Positions 1 to 8,140 of a stretch of 47,209 nucleotides of DNA are shown one piece after another. This DNA is from Paracoccus sediminilitoris (lineage in GTDB: Bacteria; Pseudomonadota; Alphaproteobacteria; Rhodobacterales; Rhodobacteraceae): the NCBI RefSeq assembly GCF_003259195.1, contig NZ_QJPK01000027.1:1-47209 (forward strand). The letters run 5' to 3'. Both the position numbers and the translations under genes were made by a program. The notes beneath the pieces were generated by a model, which was not told where the DNA came from, ran no database searches, and was given only the letters and a program-made list of their open reading frames with translations. Positions within the stretch are counted from its first letter, which is position 1; each line of letters opens with the position of its first letter.

Positions 1-206
1 TCGCGTTCTCATCCTCGAGCGTCTTCAGCCGCTTCGCCTCCGACACCGTCATGCCGTCGAACTTGGCATTCCAGTTGTAAAAGGTGCCTTCCGATATGCC
101 GTCCTTGCGGCACAGGTCAGCGCAGTTCGCGCCGTCGACGTATACGTCGGCCGTGCTCCCCAAGGATGCCGATGATCTGTTCATTCGTGAACCTTGTGCG
201 CTTCAT
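1..206 (-). pseudogene. IS3-family transposase OrfA, frameshifted and cut by the window edge
   Basis: The minus-strand reading starts at 206 with MKRTRFTNEQIIGILGEH, the classic OrfA helix-turn-helix start of IS3/IS511-group elements. It runs into a stop after about 29 codons. In another frame it resumes with ADLCRKDGISEGTFYNWNAK followed by DGMTVSEAKRLKTLEDENA, the normal continuation. A single-base indel around 140-165 therefore separates the two halves. OrfA binds the element ends and is normally fused to the OrfB integrase by programmed frameshifting further downstream. The break seen here is too early for that and looks like a disabling mutation. The gene runs off the left edge. Confidence 0.8.
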
Positions 207-239
207 TGTCCGTCCTCAAGTCGGGCCGGACTCTAATCA
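1..239 (-). mobile_element. IS3-family insertion sequence, one end only
   Basis: The right-hand limit of an insertion sequence lies near 239: read on the minus strand the DNA begins TGATTAGAG, and an IS3-type orfA starts about 30 bases inside. IS3 elements characteristically have TG...CA termini. The rest of the element lies outside the window to the left, so the second inverted repeat and any target duplication cannot be seen. It abuts a LysR gene that lacks its N-terminus, as expected for an insertion. The exact end is inferred. Confidence 0.65.
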
Positions 240-746
240 GCGGTGGAGAAAAATCCCGTGGTAGGTCACGACATCGACGATCTGGTGCCGCACGACATGA
301 TTGCGCTGCCCTTGGGGCAGATGCAGCGGCACGCCGTGGTGGCGTCGCCGGCCTGGGTCGCGGTTCACGGCATGCCCCGGACGCCTTCGGATCTGCCGCT
401 GAACGAATGCATTCGCGTGCGCCTGCCCGATGGCGCGTTGTTGCGCTGGCCGTTTCAGCGCGACGACGCCGTGACGCAGGTCGAGGCCCAGGGCCGTTTG
501 ACCTTGGACGAGGCCGCCATCGCCCGCGCCGCCGTGCTGGATGGCGCGGGCGTCGGGTTCTTCATCGAACAGGATGTCGCCGCCGACATCGCCGATGGTC
601 GGCTGGTGCATCTGCTGCGGGACTGGACCCCGGCGAGACCGGGCTTCAGCCTGTATTACCTTGGCCGACGCAACCCTTCGACGGGGTTCACGGCCTTCTT
701 GGGAATGGTCAGGAAGGCCGCCGCCCGCGATGCCGACATCGGCTAG
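240..746 (+). pseudogene. LysR-type regulator, C-terminal effector domain only
   Basis: The reading ending at 746 matches the second half of LysR-family substrate-binding domains: DLVPHDMIALPLGQMQRHAV, then a VASPAWVAVHGMPRTPSDL segment, and near the end the DGRLVHLLRDWTP and FSLYYLGRRNPSTGFTAFL signatures common to the CrgA/DsdC-like branch. About 165 residues remain of the usual 300. The DNA-binding domain and the start of the effector domain are missing, and the break coincides with the end of an insertion sequence. A GTG at 243 could open a short ORF but gives no plausible LysR start. I read it as a gene inactivated by the insertion. Confidence 0.75.
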
Positions 747-821
747 GGCGACTGGTCGCCCGGGCAGATGGCCATTGCCGGCCCTTGGTGCCGACAGCGG
801 GTTTCCGGCGCGGACCGGGGA

Positions 822-1889
822 TCAGGCCGGGGGAATGATACCGTCCGCGCGAAGCTGTTCGAACAGGTCAAAGAAGGCATCATCCGTCGCCAGGTAACCC
901 GTAAAGCCAAGCCGGCGGCTTTTGGACATATCCGTCACCACCTCGATCGGACGCCCCAGATCGGCGTCGCTGTGCCAGGGCGAGGCAAGGCGGGTGATGT
1001 CGCTTTCGACCAGACCGTGGCGTGCGGCGATCTGGGCCCAGATCGCCGCATCATCCGCCATCTGTTCCTGCAGCGGGCGTTCCGTGCCATCGAACTCCTC
1101 GGCCTCGATGCCGAACCAGCCCGCGATGCGGAACCACATCCAGTTCCAGCGGAAGACGTCGCCGTTCACGACGTTAAAGTCCTGGTTCTGAGCCTGCGGG
1201 GTAACCGCCGCCCAAGCCATCTGCGCGGCCAGCTGACGGGCATCGGTCATGTCGGTCAGCGAATCCCATTGGACCTGCGATCCGGGAAAGCGGAACTTGC
1301 GTCCGGTCTCCTTGCAGATCGTGGCATGGACGGCCAGCGTCTGGCCCATGTTCATCGCATTGCCGACCGCCTTGCCGATCACGGTATGCGGGCGGTGGAC
1401 GCTCCAGGTGAAACCGTCCTGCCGGGCGGCGGCGAACAGTTCGTCCTCTTGGGCATAGTAGAAATTCTCGACCTCCAGACGTCCCTGATCCTCGCGGAAG
1501 GGAGTCTTGGGCAGGGTGCCCTTTCCATAGGCTTCGAAGGGCCCAAGATAATGCTTCAACCCGGTGGCCAGCGCCACGTGCTGCACCGAACCGGCCGGGC
1601 GCAGGGCGTCAAAGAGATTGCGCAGCATCTGCGCATTGACGCGGATATTTTCGGCTTCGGTCTTCATCCGCAGCCAGGCCGTGACAAAGACATGGCTGGG
1701 GTCGATGCCCTGCAGGGCCCGTCCCAGATCATCGGGGTCCAGCAGGTCGGCCGCCACCGGGGTGACCCCGTCCCGGTCCCCGGGCGTGCGGGCCAGTCCG
1801 AAGACCTCCCATCCTTCGGCGACCAGCTTGTCCGCCAGGGTGTTGCCCTGGATGCCGGTGACGCCGACCACGAGTGCGCGTTTCGTCAT
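822..1889 (-). CDS. PRISE-family NAD(P)H-dependent enone reductase (SDR superfamily)
   Basis: This 355-residue protein belongs to the PRISE branch of extended SDRs (progesterone 5-beta-reductase/iridoid synthase-like). These enzymes reduce activated C=C bonds of enones and related substrates with NADPH. It has the nucleotide-binding motif GVTGIQGN at 9-16, the lysine motif GLKHYLGPFE at 110-119 (Lys112) and NFYYAQED at 142-149 carrying the catalytic tyrosine (Tyr144 or Tyr145). It also has the WSVHRPHTVIG segment that follows in this family. Lys and Tyr in these positions replace the usual SDR YxxxK. The physiological substrate cannot be read from the sequence. It lies back to back with an HxlR regulator 96 bp away, which probably controls it. 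Confidence 0.85.
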   Translation of the reverse strand: MTKRALVVGVTGIQGNTLADKLVAEGWEVFGLARTPGDRDGVTPVAADLLDPDDLGRALQGIDPSHVFVTAWLRMKTEAENIRVNAQMLRNLFDALRPAGSVQHVALATGLKHYLGPFEAYGKGTLPKTPFREDQGRLEVENFYYAQEDELFAAARQDGFTWSVHRPHTVIGKAVGNAMNMGQTLAVHATICKETGRKFRFPGSQVQWDSLTDMTDARQLAAQMAWAAVTPQAQNQDFNVVNGDVFRWNWMWFRIAGWFGIEAEEFDGTERPLQEQMADDAAIWAQIAARHGLVESDITRLASPWHSDADLGRPIEVVTDMSKSRRLGFTGYLATDDAFFDLFEQLRADGIIPPA

Positions 1890-1985
1890 GTCGTATTCTC
1901 CGTGTTAATTCGGACTGGACCTAGGCATGCGCGGCGTCCTGCGCTAGACGGCACCAAAATGGGACATAGGCACCAAGAGGTAACC

Positions 1986-2372
1986 ATGCGATCGGGCAGC
2001 GATGAAGGCGAATGGCGCGAGGATTGCGCCCCACGGCGCGTGCTGGACATCTTTTCCACGAAATGGACCAGCATGATCCTGCACACGCTGCAGGCGCGTC
2101 ATAACGGCCAGGCACGGACCGGCGTCCTGCAGCGCAGCGTGCCGGGCATCTCCAAGAAGATGCTGGTCCAGACCCTGCGCGAGATGGAGGCCGCAGGCCT
2201 GATCGGGCGGCATGTGGAAAGCGCCGTGCCCCCGGCCGTCCGCTATACCCTGACGCCGCTTGGCCTGCGCTTCGTCGACCTGGTCGAACTGACCTATGAC
2301 TGGGGACGCCGCAACGCGGATGCGCTGGACGACATGCAGGCCAACCTGTCATCGCGTCAGGGCGACGGCTGA
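1986..2372 (+). CDS. HxlR-family winged-helix transcriptional regulator
   Basis: This 128-residue protein has a single HxlR domain. It includes the WTSMILHTL helix, the GISKKMLVQTLREMEAAGLI recognition region and the YTLTPLGLRF wing. An early Cys (DCAPRRVLDIF) sits where redox- or aldehyde-sensing HxlR members (for example YodB or HxlR) carry their sensor cysteine; whether it senses anything is unknown. The chosen ATG at 1986 follows AAGAGG at a good distance. An in-frame ATG at 1958 would add nine residues without an obvious ribosome site. The divergent enone reductase is the likely target, a common arrangement for HxlR regulators of electrophile-responsive oxidoreductases. Confidence 0.88.
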   Translation: MRSGSDEGEWREDCAPRRVLDIFSTKWTSMILHTLQARHNGQARTGVLQRSVPGISKKMLVQTLREMEAAGLIGRHVESAVPPAVRYTLTPLGLRFVDLVELTYDWGRRNADALDDMQANLSSRQGDG

Positions 2373-2469
2373 CAATGGGCTTTTTCACCGGTCCATGCGC
2401 AGGATGCATGGGCGCGATCTTGACGGGAGGCGCGGTCCATGGCGAATGTCGCGTCAAAGGACATATCCC

Positions 2470-2820
2470 ATGACATCCCCGGCCATCATCCCCATTCTGC
2501 TGCTGCTGTGTTCCAACGTCTTCATGACCTTCGCCTGGTACGGCCATCTGAAATTCGGCAGCAAGCCGGTGATGATCGTGATTCTGGCCAGCTGGGGGAT
2601 TGCCTTTCTGGAATATTGCTTTGCCGTGCCCGCCAACCGCATCGGCCATCAGGTCTATTCCGCGGCCGAGCTGAAGGTGATCCAAGAGGTGATCACGCTG
2701 ACTGTCTTCATGGTCTTTTCGGTGACCTATCTGGGCGAAAGGATCACCATGAACCATGTGGTGGGCTTCGGACTGATCTGCGCGGGCGCCTTCTTCATCT
2801 TCAAGGGTCCCTTCAACTGA
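2470..2820 (+). CDS. DUF486 / DMT-superfamily small membrane protein
   Basis: This 116-residue inner-membrane protein of the DUF486 family has four predicted transmembrane helices: IPILLLLCSNVFMTFAWYGH near the N-terminus, then VMIVILASWGIAFLEYCFA, VITLTVFMVFSVTYL and VVGFGLICAGAFFIF. The family resembles small-multidrug-resistance proteins in size and topology, but its substrate is unknown. The motif FAWYGHLKF and the LEYCFAVPANRIG segment between helices 2 and 3 are typical of the family. The start at 2470 places the first helix at the N-terminus; upstream in-frame codons give no family similarity. It probably forms its own transcription unit after hxlR. Confidence 0.85.
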   Translation: MTSPAIIPILLLLCSNVFMTFAWYGHLKFGSKPVMIVILASWGIAFLEYCFAVPANRIGHQVYSAAELKVIQEVITLTVFMVFSVTYLGERITMNHVVGFGLICAGAFFIFKGPFN

Positions 2821-2902
2821 CCCCGATCCGATCCTGGCCAAGCGGCCTGTCCCACGGCAGGATGACCGATCGCATCATGCCTTAACCACCAAGGAGCCGA
2901 CG

Positions 2903-3655
2903 ATGACCATCACGCAGCAGGATGAGCTGGACGGCCTGCACAAGATCGGCCGGATCGTCGCCAACACCATGCATGCCATGGCCGCCGCGATGGAGCCCGG
3001 CATGACCACCCGCGATCTGGACGGCATCGGAGAGGCGCTGCTGGAGCGTGAGGGCGCGGTGTCGGCACCCCGCGCGACCTATGATTTTCCCGGCACCACC
3101 TGCATCAGCGTCAACGAGGAAGTCGCCCACGGCATTCCCGGCACGCGCAGGCTGGCGGCGGGCGATCTGGTCAATATCGACGTCTCGGCCTCTTTCGACG
3201 GTTATTTCGCCGATACCGGGGCAACCTTTGCCTTGGGTCGCATCGACGCCGGGCTGTACCGGCTGTGCCGCGACGGAAAACGCGCCACGCAGATCGGCAT
3301 CGCGCAGGTGGGACATGACAAGCCGCTGGCGGGCATCGGCCATGCCATCGGCGCCTTCGCGTCCCGTCGCGGCTATACCCTGATCCGCAATCTGGCCAGC
3401 CACGGCGTCGGCAGGGCGCTGCACGAAGCCCCCGAAGAGATCCCGACCTGGCCCACCAAAGGCGACAGGCGCCGGATCCATGACGGCCAGGTGCTGACGG
3501 TCGAACCCTTCCTGTCGCGCGGCGGCCAGTGGGCGACACCCGGCCGGGATGACGAATGGACGCTTTACAGCCAGCCTGCGGCACCGGTCGTGCAATATGA
3601 ACACACGGTCGTGGCGACCCGCCGCGGCGCGATCATCGTCACCCTGCCGGGGTGA
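2903..3655 (+). CDS. map: Methionine aminopeptidase, type I
   Basis: Removes the initiator methionine from nascent cytosolic proteins. The 250-residue length fits the type Ia family. All five dinuclear metal ligands are present: Asp93 (NIDVSAS), Asp104 (YFADTG), His167 (NLASHGVGRALHE), Glu201 (LTVEPFL) and Glu233 (VQYEHTVV). His76 in EEVAHGIPG is the conserved substrate-contacting histidine. The ATG at 2903 follows AAGGAG. The protein resembles accessory Map paralogues, and many alphaproteobacteria carry a second copy, so it need not be the essential one. It converges with the PCC-domain gene four bases further on. Confidence 0.93.
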   Translation: MTITQQDELDGLHKIGRIVANTMHAMAAAMEPGMTTRDLDGIGEALLEREGAVSAPRATYDFPGTTCISVNEEVAHGIPGTRRLAAGDLVNIDVSASFDGYFADTGATFALGRIDAGLYRLCRDGKRATQIGIAQVGHDKPLAGIGHAIGAFASRRGYTLIRNLASHGVGRALHEAPEEIPTWPTKGDRRRIHDGQVLTVEPFLSRGGQWATPGRDDEWTLYSQPAAPVVQYEHTVVATRRGAIIVTLPG

Positions 3656-3659
3656 CGGG

Positions 3660-4454
3660 TCAACGGTCGATCAGCAGCAGCTCGGCGGTGATGCAGACGG
3701 GATTCGGCCCGGACAGCCAGCCTTGGCGCACCGTCCCCGCCTGACCGACCGATGCGATCCGCAGGTTCGCGCGGTCCTGGCCCAGAACCAGGATCTCGGT
3801 CGCGGGGCCAGGCAGGGGCGGCCCCTTGGACAGTGCGGTGCCGACCAGGCTGCCCAGCCCCATGACGCGGGACCGGCCACCCGCCATCGCACCGATTGTC
3901 GCCCCCAGATCCAGATGCGGACGCAGCCGGACCAGCCGCGCGGGCAGGCCGCCGGGGCGGCGGCGGGGCAGGGTACGGGGGCTGAACAGCGCAAAGCCGG
4001 TCTCGGCATCGGGTTCGCGCCGGAAGGTGGCCCCGTCCAGCCCCCAGGCGGCGACATGCGCGTCGCGCGACAGCCGGGTCGCCTCGGGGCGCAGGTGGCC
4101 CATGCGCAGCACGCCGGTGGCGTCAGTCCACAGGCCATGGGCGTGGATCGCCCCGCCCTGTCCCAGATGCAGGCCCGCCGTCACGATGCGCGCGCCGCGC
4201 CCCAAAACATGGGTGTCGCTGTAAAAGGCCACGCGCCCGTCGCCCGGCGGTGGCGCGGGAATGACATAGGCCAGCTGGTCGCAGGACAGGTTCTCCAGCA
4301 TCAGCCAGCCGGCCGCAAATCCCGCGCCCCGCGCCGCCGCCGCGATGGCCCGGTCCAAAGGCAGCCCCGCCCGCAGGCGCAGGCGCAATGGATGGGCGCG
4401 ACAGGGGACGGCGCGGACCCGCTGCGGATCTGCGGGTCCGGGATGGGTCAGCAT
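3660..4454 (-). CDS. PCC-domain (DUF296-like) protein
   Basis: About 264 residues from the ATG at 4454, which overlaps the stop of the acyl-CoA synthetase gene; an ATG at 4469 would add five. The N-terminal half resembles the PCC/DUF296 fold: RAHPLRLRLRAGLPLDRAI, then a beta-strand core with IHAHGLWTDATGVLRMGHL at about 105-125, like the HxH...GH pattern of that family. The C-terminal half ends in PNPVCITAELLLIDR and may be a second degenerate copy. Its biochemical role is unknown. Its position as last gene of the IclR-thiolase-synthetase operon ties it to the same organic-acid pathway. The family assignment is from pattern memory and only moderately sure. Confidence 0.6.
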   Translation of the reverse strand: MLTHPGPADPQRVRAVPCRAHPLRLRLRAGLPLDRAIAAAARGAGFAAGWLMLENLSCDQLAYVIPAPPPGDGRVAFYSDTHVLGRGARIVTAGLHLGQGGAIHAHGLWTDATGVLRMGHLRPEATRLSRDAHVAAWGLDGATFRREPDAETGFALFSPRTLPRRRPGGLPARLVRLRPHLDLGATIGAMAGGRSRVMGLGSLVGTALSKGPPLPGPATEILVLGQDRANLRIASVGQAGTVRQGWLSGPNPVCITAELLLIDR

Positions 4455-6028
4455 GCCGGTTGCGGCCATTGGTTGCGGGCGATCAATTCGTCGCGAATCA
4501 TCTTGCGGGTGATCTTGCCATAGGCGGATTTGGGCAGCGCATCCCACAGGATCAGCCGTTTGGGGCGTTTATAGCTGGCGATGCGCGGCGCCAGCCAGTC
4601 CAACACCGTCTGCGGGTCGGGGGTGGTACCCGCGCGCGGGACGCAGACGGCCAGCCCGGCCTCGCCCCAGACCGGGTCGGGGGCGCCCAGCACGATGACC
4701 TCGGACAGGTCGGGATGGGTCAGCAGCTTTTCCTCGATCTCGCGCGGGTGGATGTTCGATCCGCCCGAGATGAACATGTCCGACGACCGCCCCGTCAGAT
4801 ACAGAAACCCCTGCGCGTCCATGTGGCCCAGATCGCCGGTCAGGAACCAGCCGTCCCGAAAGGATTTCGCATTGGCCGACGGGTTGTCGTGATAGCCCGC
4901 AAAGACCGCCGGGCCGATCACGGCGATCTCTCCGGTCTCGCCTGGGGGCAATTCCTGCCCCTGGTCGTTTTGGACCTGCACATGCATGCCGGTGCGCGCC
5001 AGCCCGCAGGTGCCGATGCGCATCGCCGCGTCGTCGGGCGAATGATGCGCGGGCGGCAGGACGGTGATGTTGCCGGTCACCTCGCCCAGGCCGAAATACT
5101 GGACCAGCACGGGGCCCAGGGTTTTCAGTGCGCGGATCTGGTCGGCGCGATACATCGGCGCCCCGGCATAGATGACATAGCGCAGGCTGGAATGGTCATG
5201 GCGGGCGACGGACGCATCCTCGACCAGCAGCTTCAGGATGGTGGGGACGGTGAACATGTTGCTGACCCGGTGGCGTTCGACCAGCGTCCAGATCTGGGCC
5301 GCATCGAAGCGGTCGCCCGCAGGCAGGATGGTCGGCACGCCGCGGGCGATCTGGGTCAGGGCATGGATGCCCGCACCATGCGACAGCGGCGCCACCACCA
5401 GCGAGGCATCCGCTTCGGTCGTGCCGGGCATCAGGTCGCACAGGTGGTTGGTGACGACGAAGGCCATCTGGCCATGGGTCAGTACCGCGGCCTTGGGGTG
5501 CCCGGTCGTCCCCGACGTATAAAAGAACCAGGCCGGATCGTCCCGGGCCACCGCGACCTCTGGCGGCATCCGGCCCATGTGGCGGCTGATCAGCGCGTCG
5601 TGGTCGAGGCCCAGGGGTGACGGGCCGATGGGGATGATCGCCGGGATGTGGGCCGCGCAGGCTGCCGCGTGGTCGGGGAACTGCGCCCCGCAGAACATGG
5701 CCCGCGCGCCCGATGATTGCGCCAGCCAGGCCAGGTCATCGGGTGAGAGGCGGAAATTGGCGGGCACCCAGACCGCGCCGATGCGCCAGCAGGCGAACAT
5801 CGTCTCCAGCATCTGCAGGCAGTTGGCAGATTGCACCAGCACCCGGTCGCCCTTGCTCAGACCATGATCGTGGATCAGCGCATGGGCCAGCGCACCGACG
5901 CGGGCCTGCATCTGCGCCCAGGTGGTGACATGGTCCCCATGGATCAGGGCGGGGGCGTCGGGCAGGCGGCGGGCGTTCTGGGTCAGGAAATGCCCCAGGT
6001 TCATCACCCGGTCCGAAACGGGGATCAT
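4448..6028 (-). CDS. AMP-forming acyl-CoA synthetase (ANL superfamily)
   Basis: Activates a carboxylic acid to its CoA thioester through an acyl-adenylate. This 526-residue protein has the full ANL motif set: the P-loop YTSGTTGHPK at 170-179, the A5 region YFGLGEVTGN, the A7 motif WFLTGDLGH, the hinge GRSSDMFISGG and the catalytic lysine in AYGKITRK (Lys505). The substrate pocket does not reveal whether the acid is fatty, aromatic or short hydroxylated. The ATG at 6028 overlaps the thiolase stop by four bases (ATGA). Thiolase upstream, PCC protein downstream and the divergent TRAP importer suggest it activates the imported acid. Confidence 0.9.
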   Translation of the reverse strand: MIPVSDRVMNLGHFLTQNARRLPDAPALIHGDHVTTWAQMQARVGALAHALIHDHGLSKGDRVLVQSANCLQMLETMFACWRIGAVWVPANFRLSPDDLAWLAQSSGARAMFCGAQFPDHAAACAAHIPAIIPIGPSPLGLDHDALISRHMGRMPPEVAVARDDPAWFFYTSGTTGHPKAAVLTHGQMAFVVTNHLCDLMPGTTEADASLVVAPLSHGAGIHALTQIARGVPTILPAGDRFDAAQIWTLVERHRVSNMFTVPTILKLLVEDASVARHDHSSLRYVIYAGAPMYRADQIRALKTLGPVLVQYFGLGEVTGNITVLPPAHHSPDDAAMRIGTCGLARTGMHVQVQNDQGQELPPGETGEIAVIGPAVFAGYHDNPSANAKSFRDGWFLTGDLGHMDAQGFLYLTGRSSDMFISGGSNIHPREIEEKLLTHPDLSEVIVLGAPDPVWGEAGLAVCVPRAGTTPDPQTVLDWLAPRIASYKRPKRLILWDALPKSAYGKITRKMIRDELIARNQWPQPAC

Positions 6029-7194
6029 CGCACCCGCTCCAGGATCGAGACATAGTTCGTCACCGCGGCGCCCCCCATGTTGAAGACCCCCGCCATGGTC
6101 GCGCCCGGCAGTTGCATGTCGCCGGCATCGCCCATCAGCTGCATCGCAGCCATGACATGCTGGGACACGCCGGTCGCGCCGATGGGGTGGCCCTTGGATT
6201 TCAGCCCGCCCGACAGGTTCACCGGCAGGCGGCCTTCGCGGGCGGTCACGCCGTCCCGGATCACGCGGTGGCCTTGGCCAGGTTCGGCCAGCCCCATCGC
6301 CTCGTATTCCAGCAACTCGGCGATGGTGAAACAGTCATGGGTCTCGACCAGCGACAGATCGTCCAGCGTGACGCCCGCGCGGTCCAGCGCCTGCGTCCAC
6401 GCCGACCGCGCGGCGCGCATTTCCAGCATGTCGCGGCGCGATAGGGCCAGCGGGTCGTTGGCCTGCGTCCGGGAGCGAAAGGCGATGGCGCGGCGCATGG
6501 TCAGCGCGGTTTCGGCATCGGCCAGCACCAGCACCGCCGCCCCGTCCGAGATCAGCGAACAGTCGCTGCGCCGCAGGGGACCCGCCACACGCGGGTTGCG
6601 GTCCGACACGGTATTGCAGAAGGCCACGCCCAGATCCTTGCGCATATGGGCATAGGGGTTGCGCATGCCGTTTTCGTGGTTCTTGGCCGCGATCATCGCC
6701 AGTGCCTGCGACCGGTCGCCGTGGCGCTGGAAATAGCTGGCTGCGATCTGACCAAAGAGGCCTGCAAAACCGGCATCGATCTGCCCCTCCTCGGCGTGGA
6801 AACTGGCGCCCAGCAGGATGTCGCCCACATCTGCGGTGGGGGTCGCGGTCATCTTTTCCGCCCCCACCACCAGCGCGATCCGGCCCCGGCCCGCGGCGAT
6901 GAAATCCATCGCGCCATGCAGGGCGGCCGACCCGGTCGCGCAGGCGTTTTCATACCGTGTGGCGGGGACATGGGCCAGCTCCGGCACGGCCATCCCGACC
7001 AGCGCACCCTGGAAATCCTGGGGTGAAAAGCCGTTGTTGAAAACACCGGTAAAGATGCCGTCCACATCCGCTGCCGTGATGCCGGCATGGTCCAGTGCCA
7101 GGGGCACGGCCTCGGCCATCAGGGCGCAGGTGTCGGGGGCGTCGGATTTACCGAACCGCGTATGGCTCCAGCCGACGATCATCGGGTCGGTCAT
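6025..7194 (-). CDS. SCP-x-like thiolase family protein
   Basis: This 389-residue thiolase-fold enzyme has the nucleophilic Cys85 in YENACATGSAALHG, a conserved His286 in VETHDCFTIAE and the GHPIGATG loop with His336. The HDCFT motif, and a C-terminus ending GGAAVTNYVSIL rather than the CxGGG of degradative thiolases, place it in the SCP-x/lipid-transfer branch. Members of that branch cleave or condense branched or unusual acyl-CoAs, and some act in steroid side-chain breakdown. No acyl-CoA dehydrogenase or hydratase lies nearby, so it probably acts on a short or special substrate. It overlaps the IclR gene upstream and the acyl-CoA synthetase downstream by four bases each. Confidence 0.88.
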   Translation of the reverse strand: MTDPMIVGWSHTRFGKSDAPDTCALMAEAVPLALDHAGITAADVDGIFTGVFNNGFSPQDFQGALVGMAVPELAHVPATRYENACATGSAALHGAMDFIAAGRGRIALVVGAEKMTATPTADVGDILLGASFHAEEGQIDAGFAGLFGQIAASYFQRHGDRSQALAMIAAKNHENGMRNPYAHMRKDLGVAFCNTVSDRNPRVAGPLRRSDCSLISDGAAVLVLADAETALTMRRAIAFRSRTQANDPLALSRRDMLEMRAARSAWTQALDRAGVTLDDLSLVETHDCFTIAELLEYEAMGLAEPGQGHRVIRDGVTAREGRLPVNLSGGLKSKGHPIGATGVSQHVMAAMQLMGDAGDMQLPGATMAGVFNMGGAAVTNYVSILERVR

Positions 7195-8003
7195 GTCAGT
7201 TTGTCCTTCTGCGTCAGGCGGTTTTCGATCTGCGCAGCCTCGGCGCGCAGGTGGCGGATCAGGTCGGGAAGGCGGTCGGGACGCATCCGCGCCTCGACCG
7301 TGGCGACGGACAGCGCGCCCGCCAGCCGCCCGTCGGGGTGATGCAGCGCGATGCCCAAGCCCCAGGACCCCTCGATCACCAGGCCGGGGTTCAGCGCCAC
7401 GCCCTCGGCGCGGGTCCGCGCGATCAGGGCGCGCATGCGGTCAGGGGTCAGGGTCGGATAGCGGTCGGCCAGAACCGGCGCGATGGCCCGCAGGATGGTG
7501 TCGGCTTCGTCATCCGGCAGGGCTGCCAGCATCGCCAGCGACCCCGCACCGACGCCCAAGGGATGGGTCTGACCCGCGACCAGCGCATGGCTGCGCAGGG
7601 GATAGCTGCCTTCCTCGCGCATCAGGCACAGCGAACTGGCTCCGCGCCGCACCGACAGCAGCGCCGCATCGCCGGTGATCTGCGCCAGGCGCATCACGCT
7701 TTCGCCCGCTGCCGCCATCAGGCCCGGGCGCCGCGCCGCCTGCGCGCCCAACACCTGTATCTGTTCGCCCAGGTGATAGCGGCTGGCGGCGTCCTGTTCG
7801 GCCATGCCCGCCCGGATCAGCGCCAAGGCCAGCCGCCGCACGGTGGCCTTGTTCAGCCCGGTCTCGGCGACCAGACTGGCAAGGCTGGCGCCCTGTTCGC
7901 CGCTGGCACCGATGCGCCGCAACAGCATCAGCGCCCGGTCGACGCTTTGCGTCCCGGTATCCGGGGTGTCCACGATATGGACCGATGGTTCGGGCTGGGT
8001 CAT
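7191..8003 (-). CDS. IclR-family transcriptional regulator
   Basis: A 270-residue regulator. The N-terminal winged helix spans about 20-80 (QSVDRALMLLRRIGAS, then LASLVAETGLNKATVRRLAL). The C-terminal GAF-like effector domain contains the family signatures RSHALVAGQTHPLGVGAGSL and LNPGLVIEGSWGLGIALHH. The ATG at 8003 follows GGGAAG and gives the normal IclR length; reading further upstream would add unrelated residues. As first gene of the thiolase-synthetase-PCC operon and divergent from TRAP transporter 1, it most likely controls both directions in response to the imported compound or its CoA derivative. A candidate operator lies at 8053-8068. Confidence 0.92.
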   Translation of the reverse strand: MTQPEPSVHIVDTPDTGTQSVDRALMLLRRIGASGEQGASLASLVAETGLNKATVRRLALALIRAGMAEQDAASRYHLGEQIQVLGAQAARRPGLMAAAGESVMRLAQITGDAALLSVRRGASSLCLMREEGSYPLRSHALVAGQTHPLGVGAGSLAMLAALPDDEADTILRAIAPVLADRYPTLTPDRMRALIARTRAEGVALNPGLVIEGSWGLGIALHHPDGRLAGALSVATVEARMRPDRLPDLIRHLRAEAAQIENRLTQKDKLT

Positions 8004-8052
8004 GCATCTTCCCGTTGATTCATGCAAAGATGGCAAGGATATCGCGGATTGC

Positions 8053-8068
8053 GCAAGTTTTTTCTTGC
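8053..8068. promoter_or_regulatory. Inverted repeat in the iclR/TRAP divergent promoter, candidate operator
   Basis: The sequence GCAAG, six T, CTTGC forms a perfect 5-6-5 inverted repeat in the 137 bp between the IclR gene and dctP. IclR-family regulators bind short palindromes in such divergent promoters. The A/T-rich spacer is conspicuous in this GC-rich DNA. Binding is inferred. On one strand the same repeat could also form a weak hairpin. Confidence 0.4.
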
Positions 8069-8140
8069 CACGCCGCGAAAGGTCGCACCATGATATGAAC
8101 CGACGCCACGGGAGGGTGGCAGGTTCAGGGAGGAATTGCG

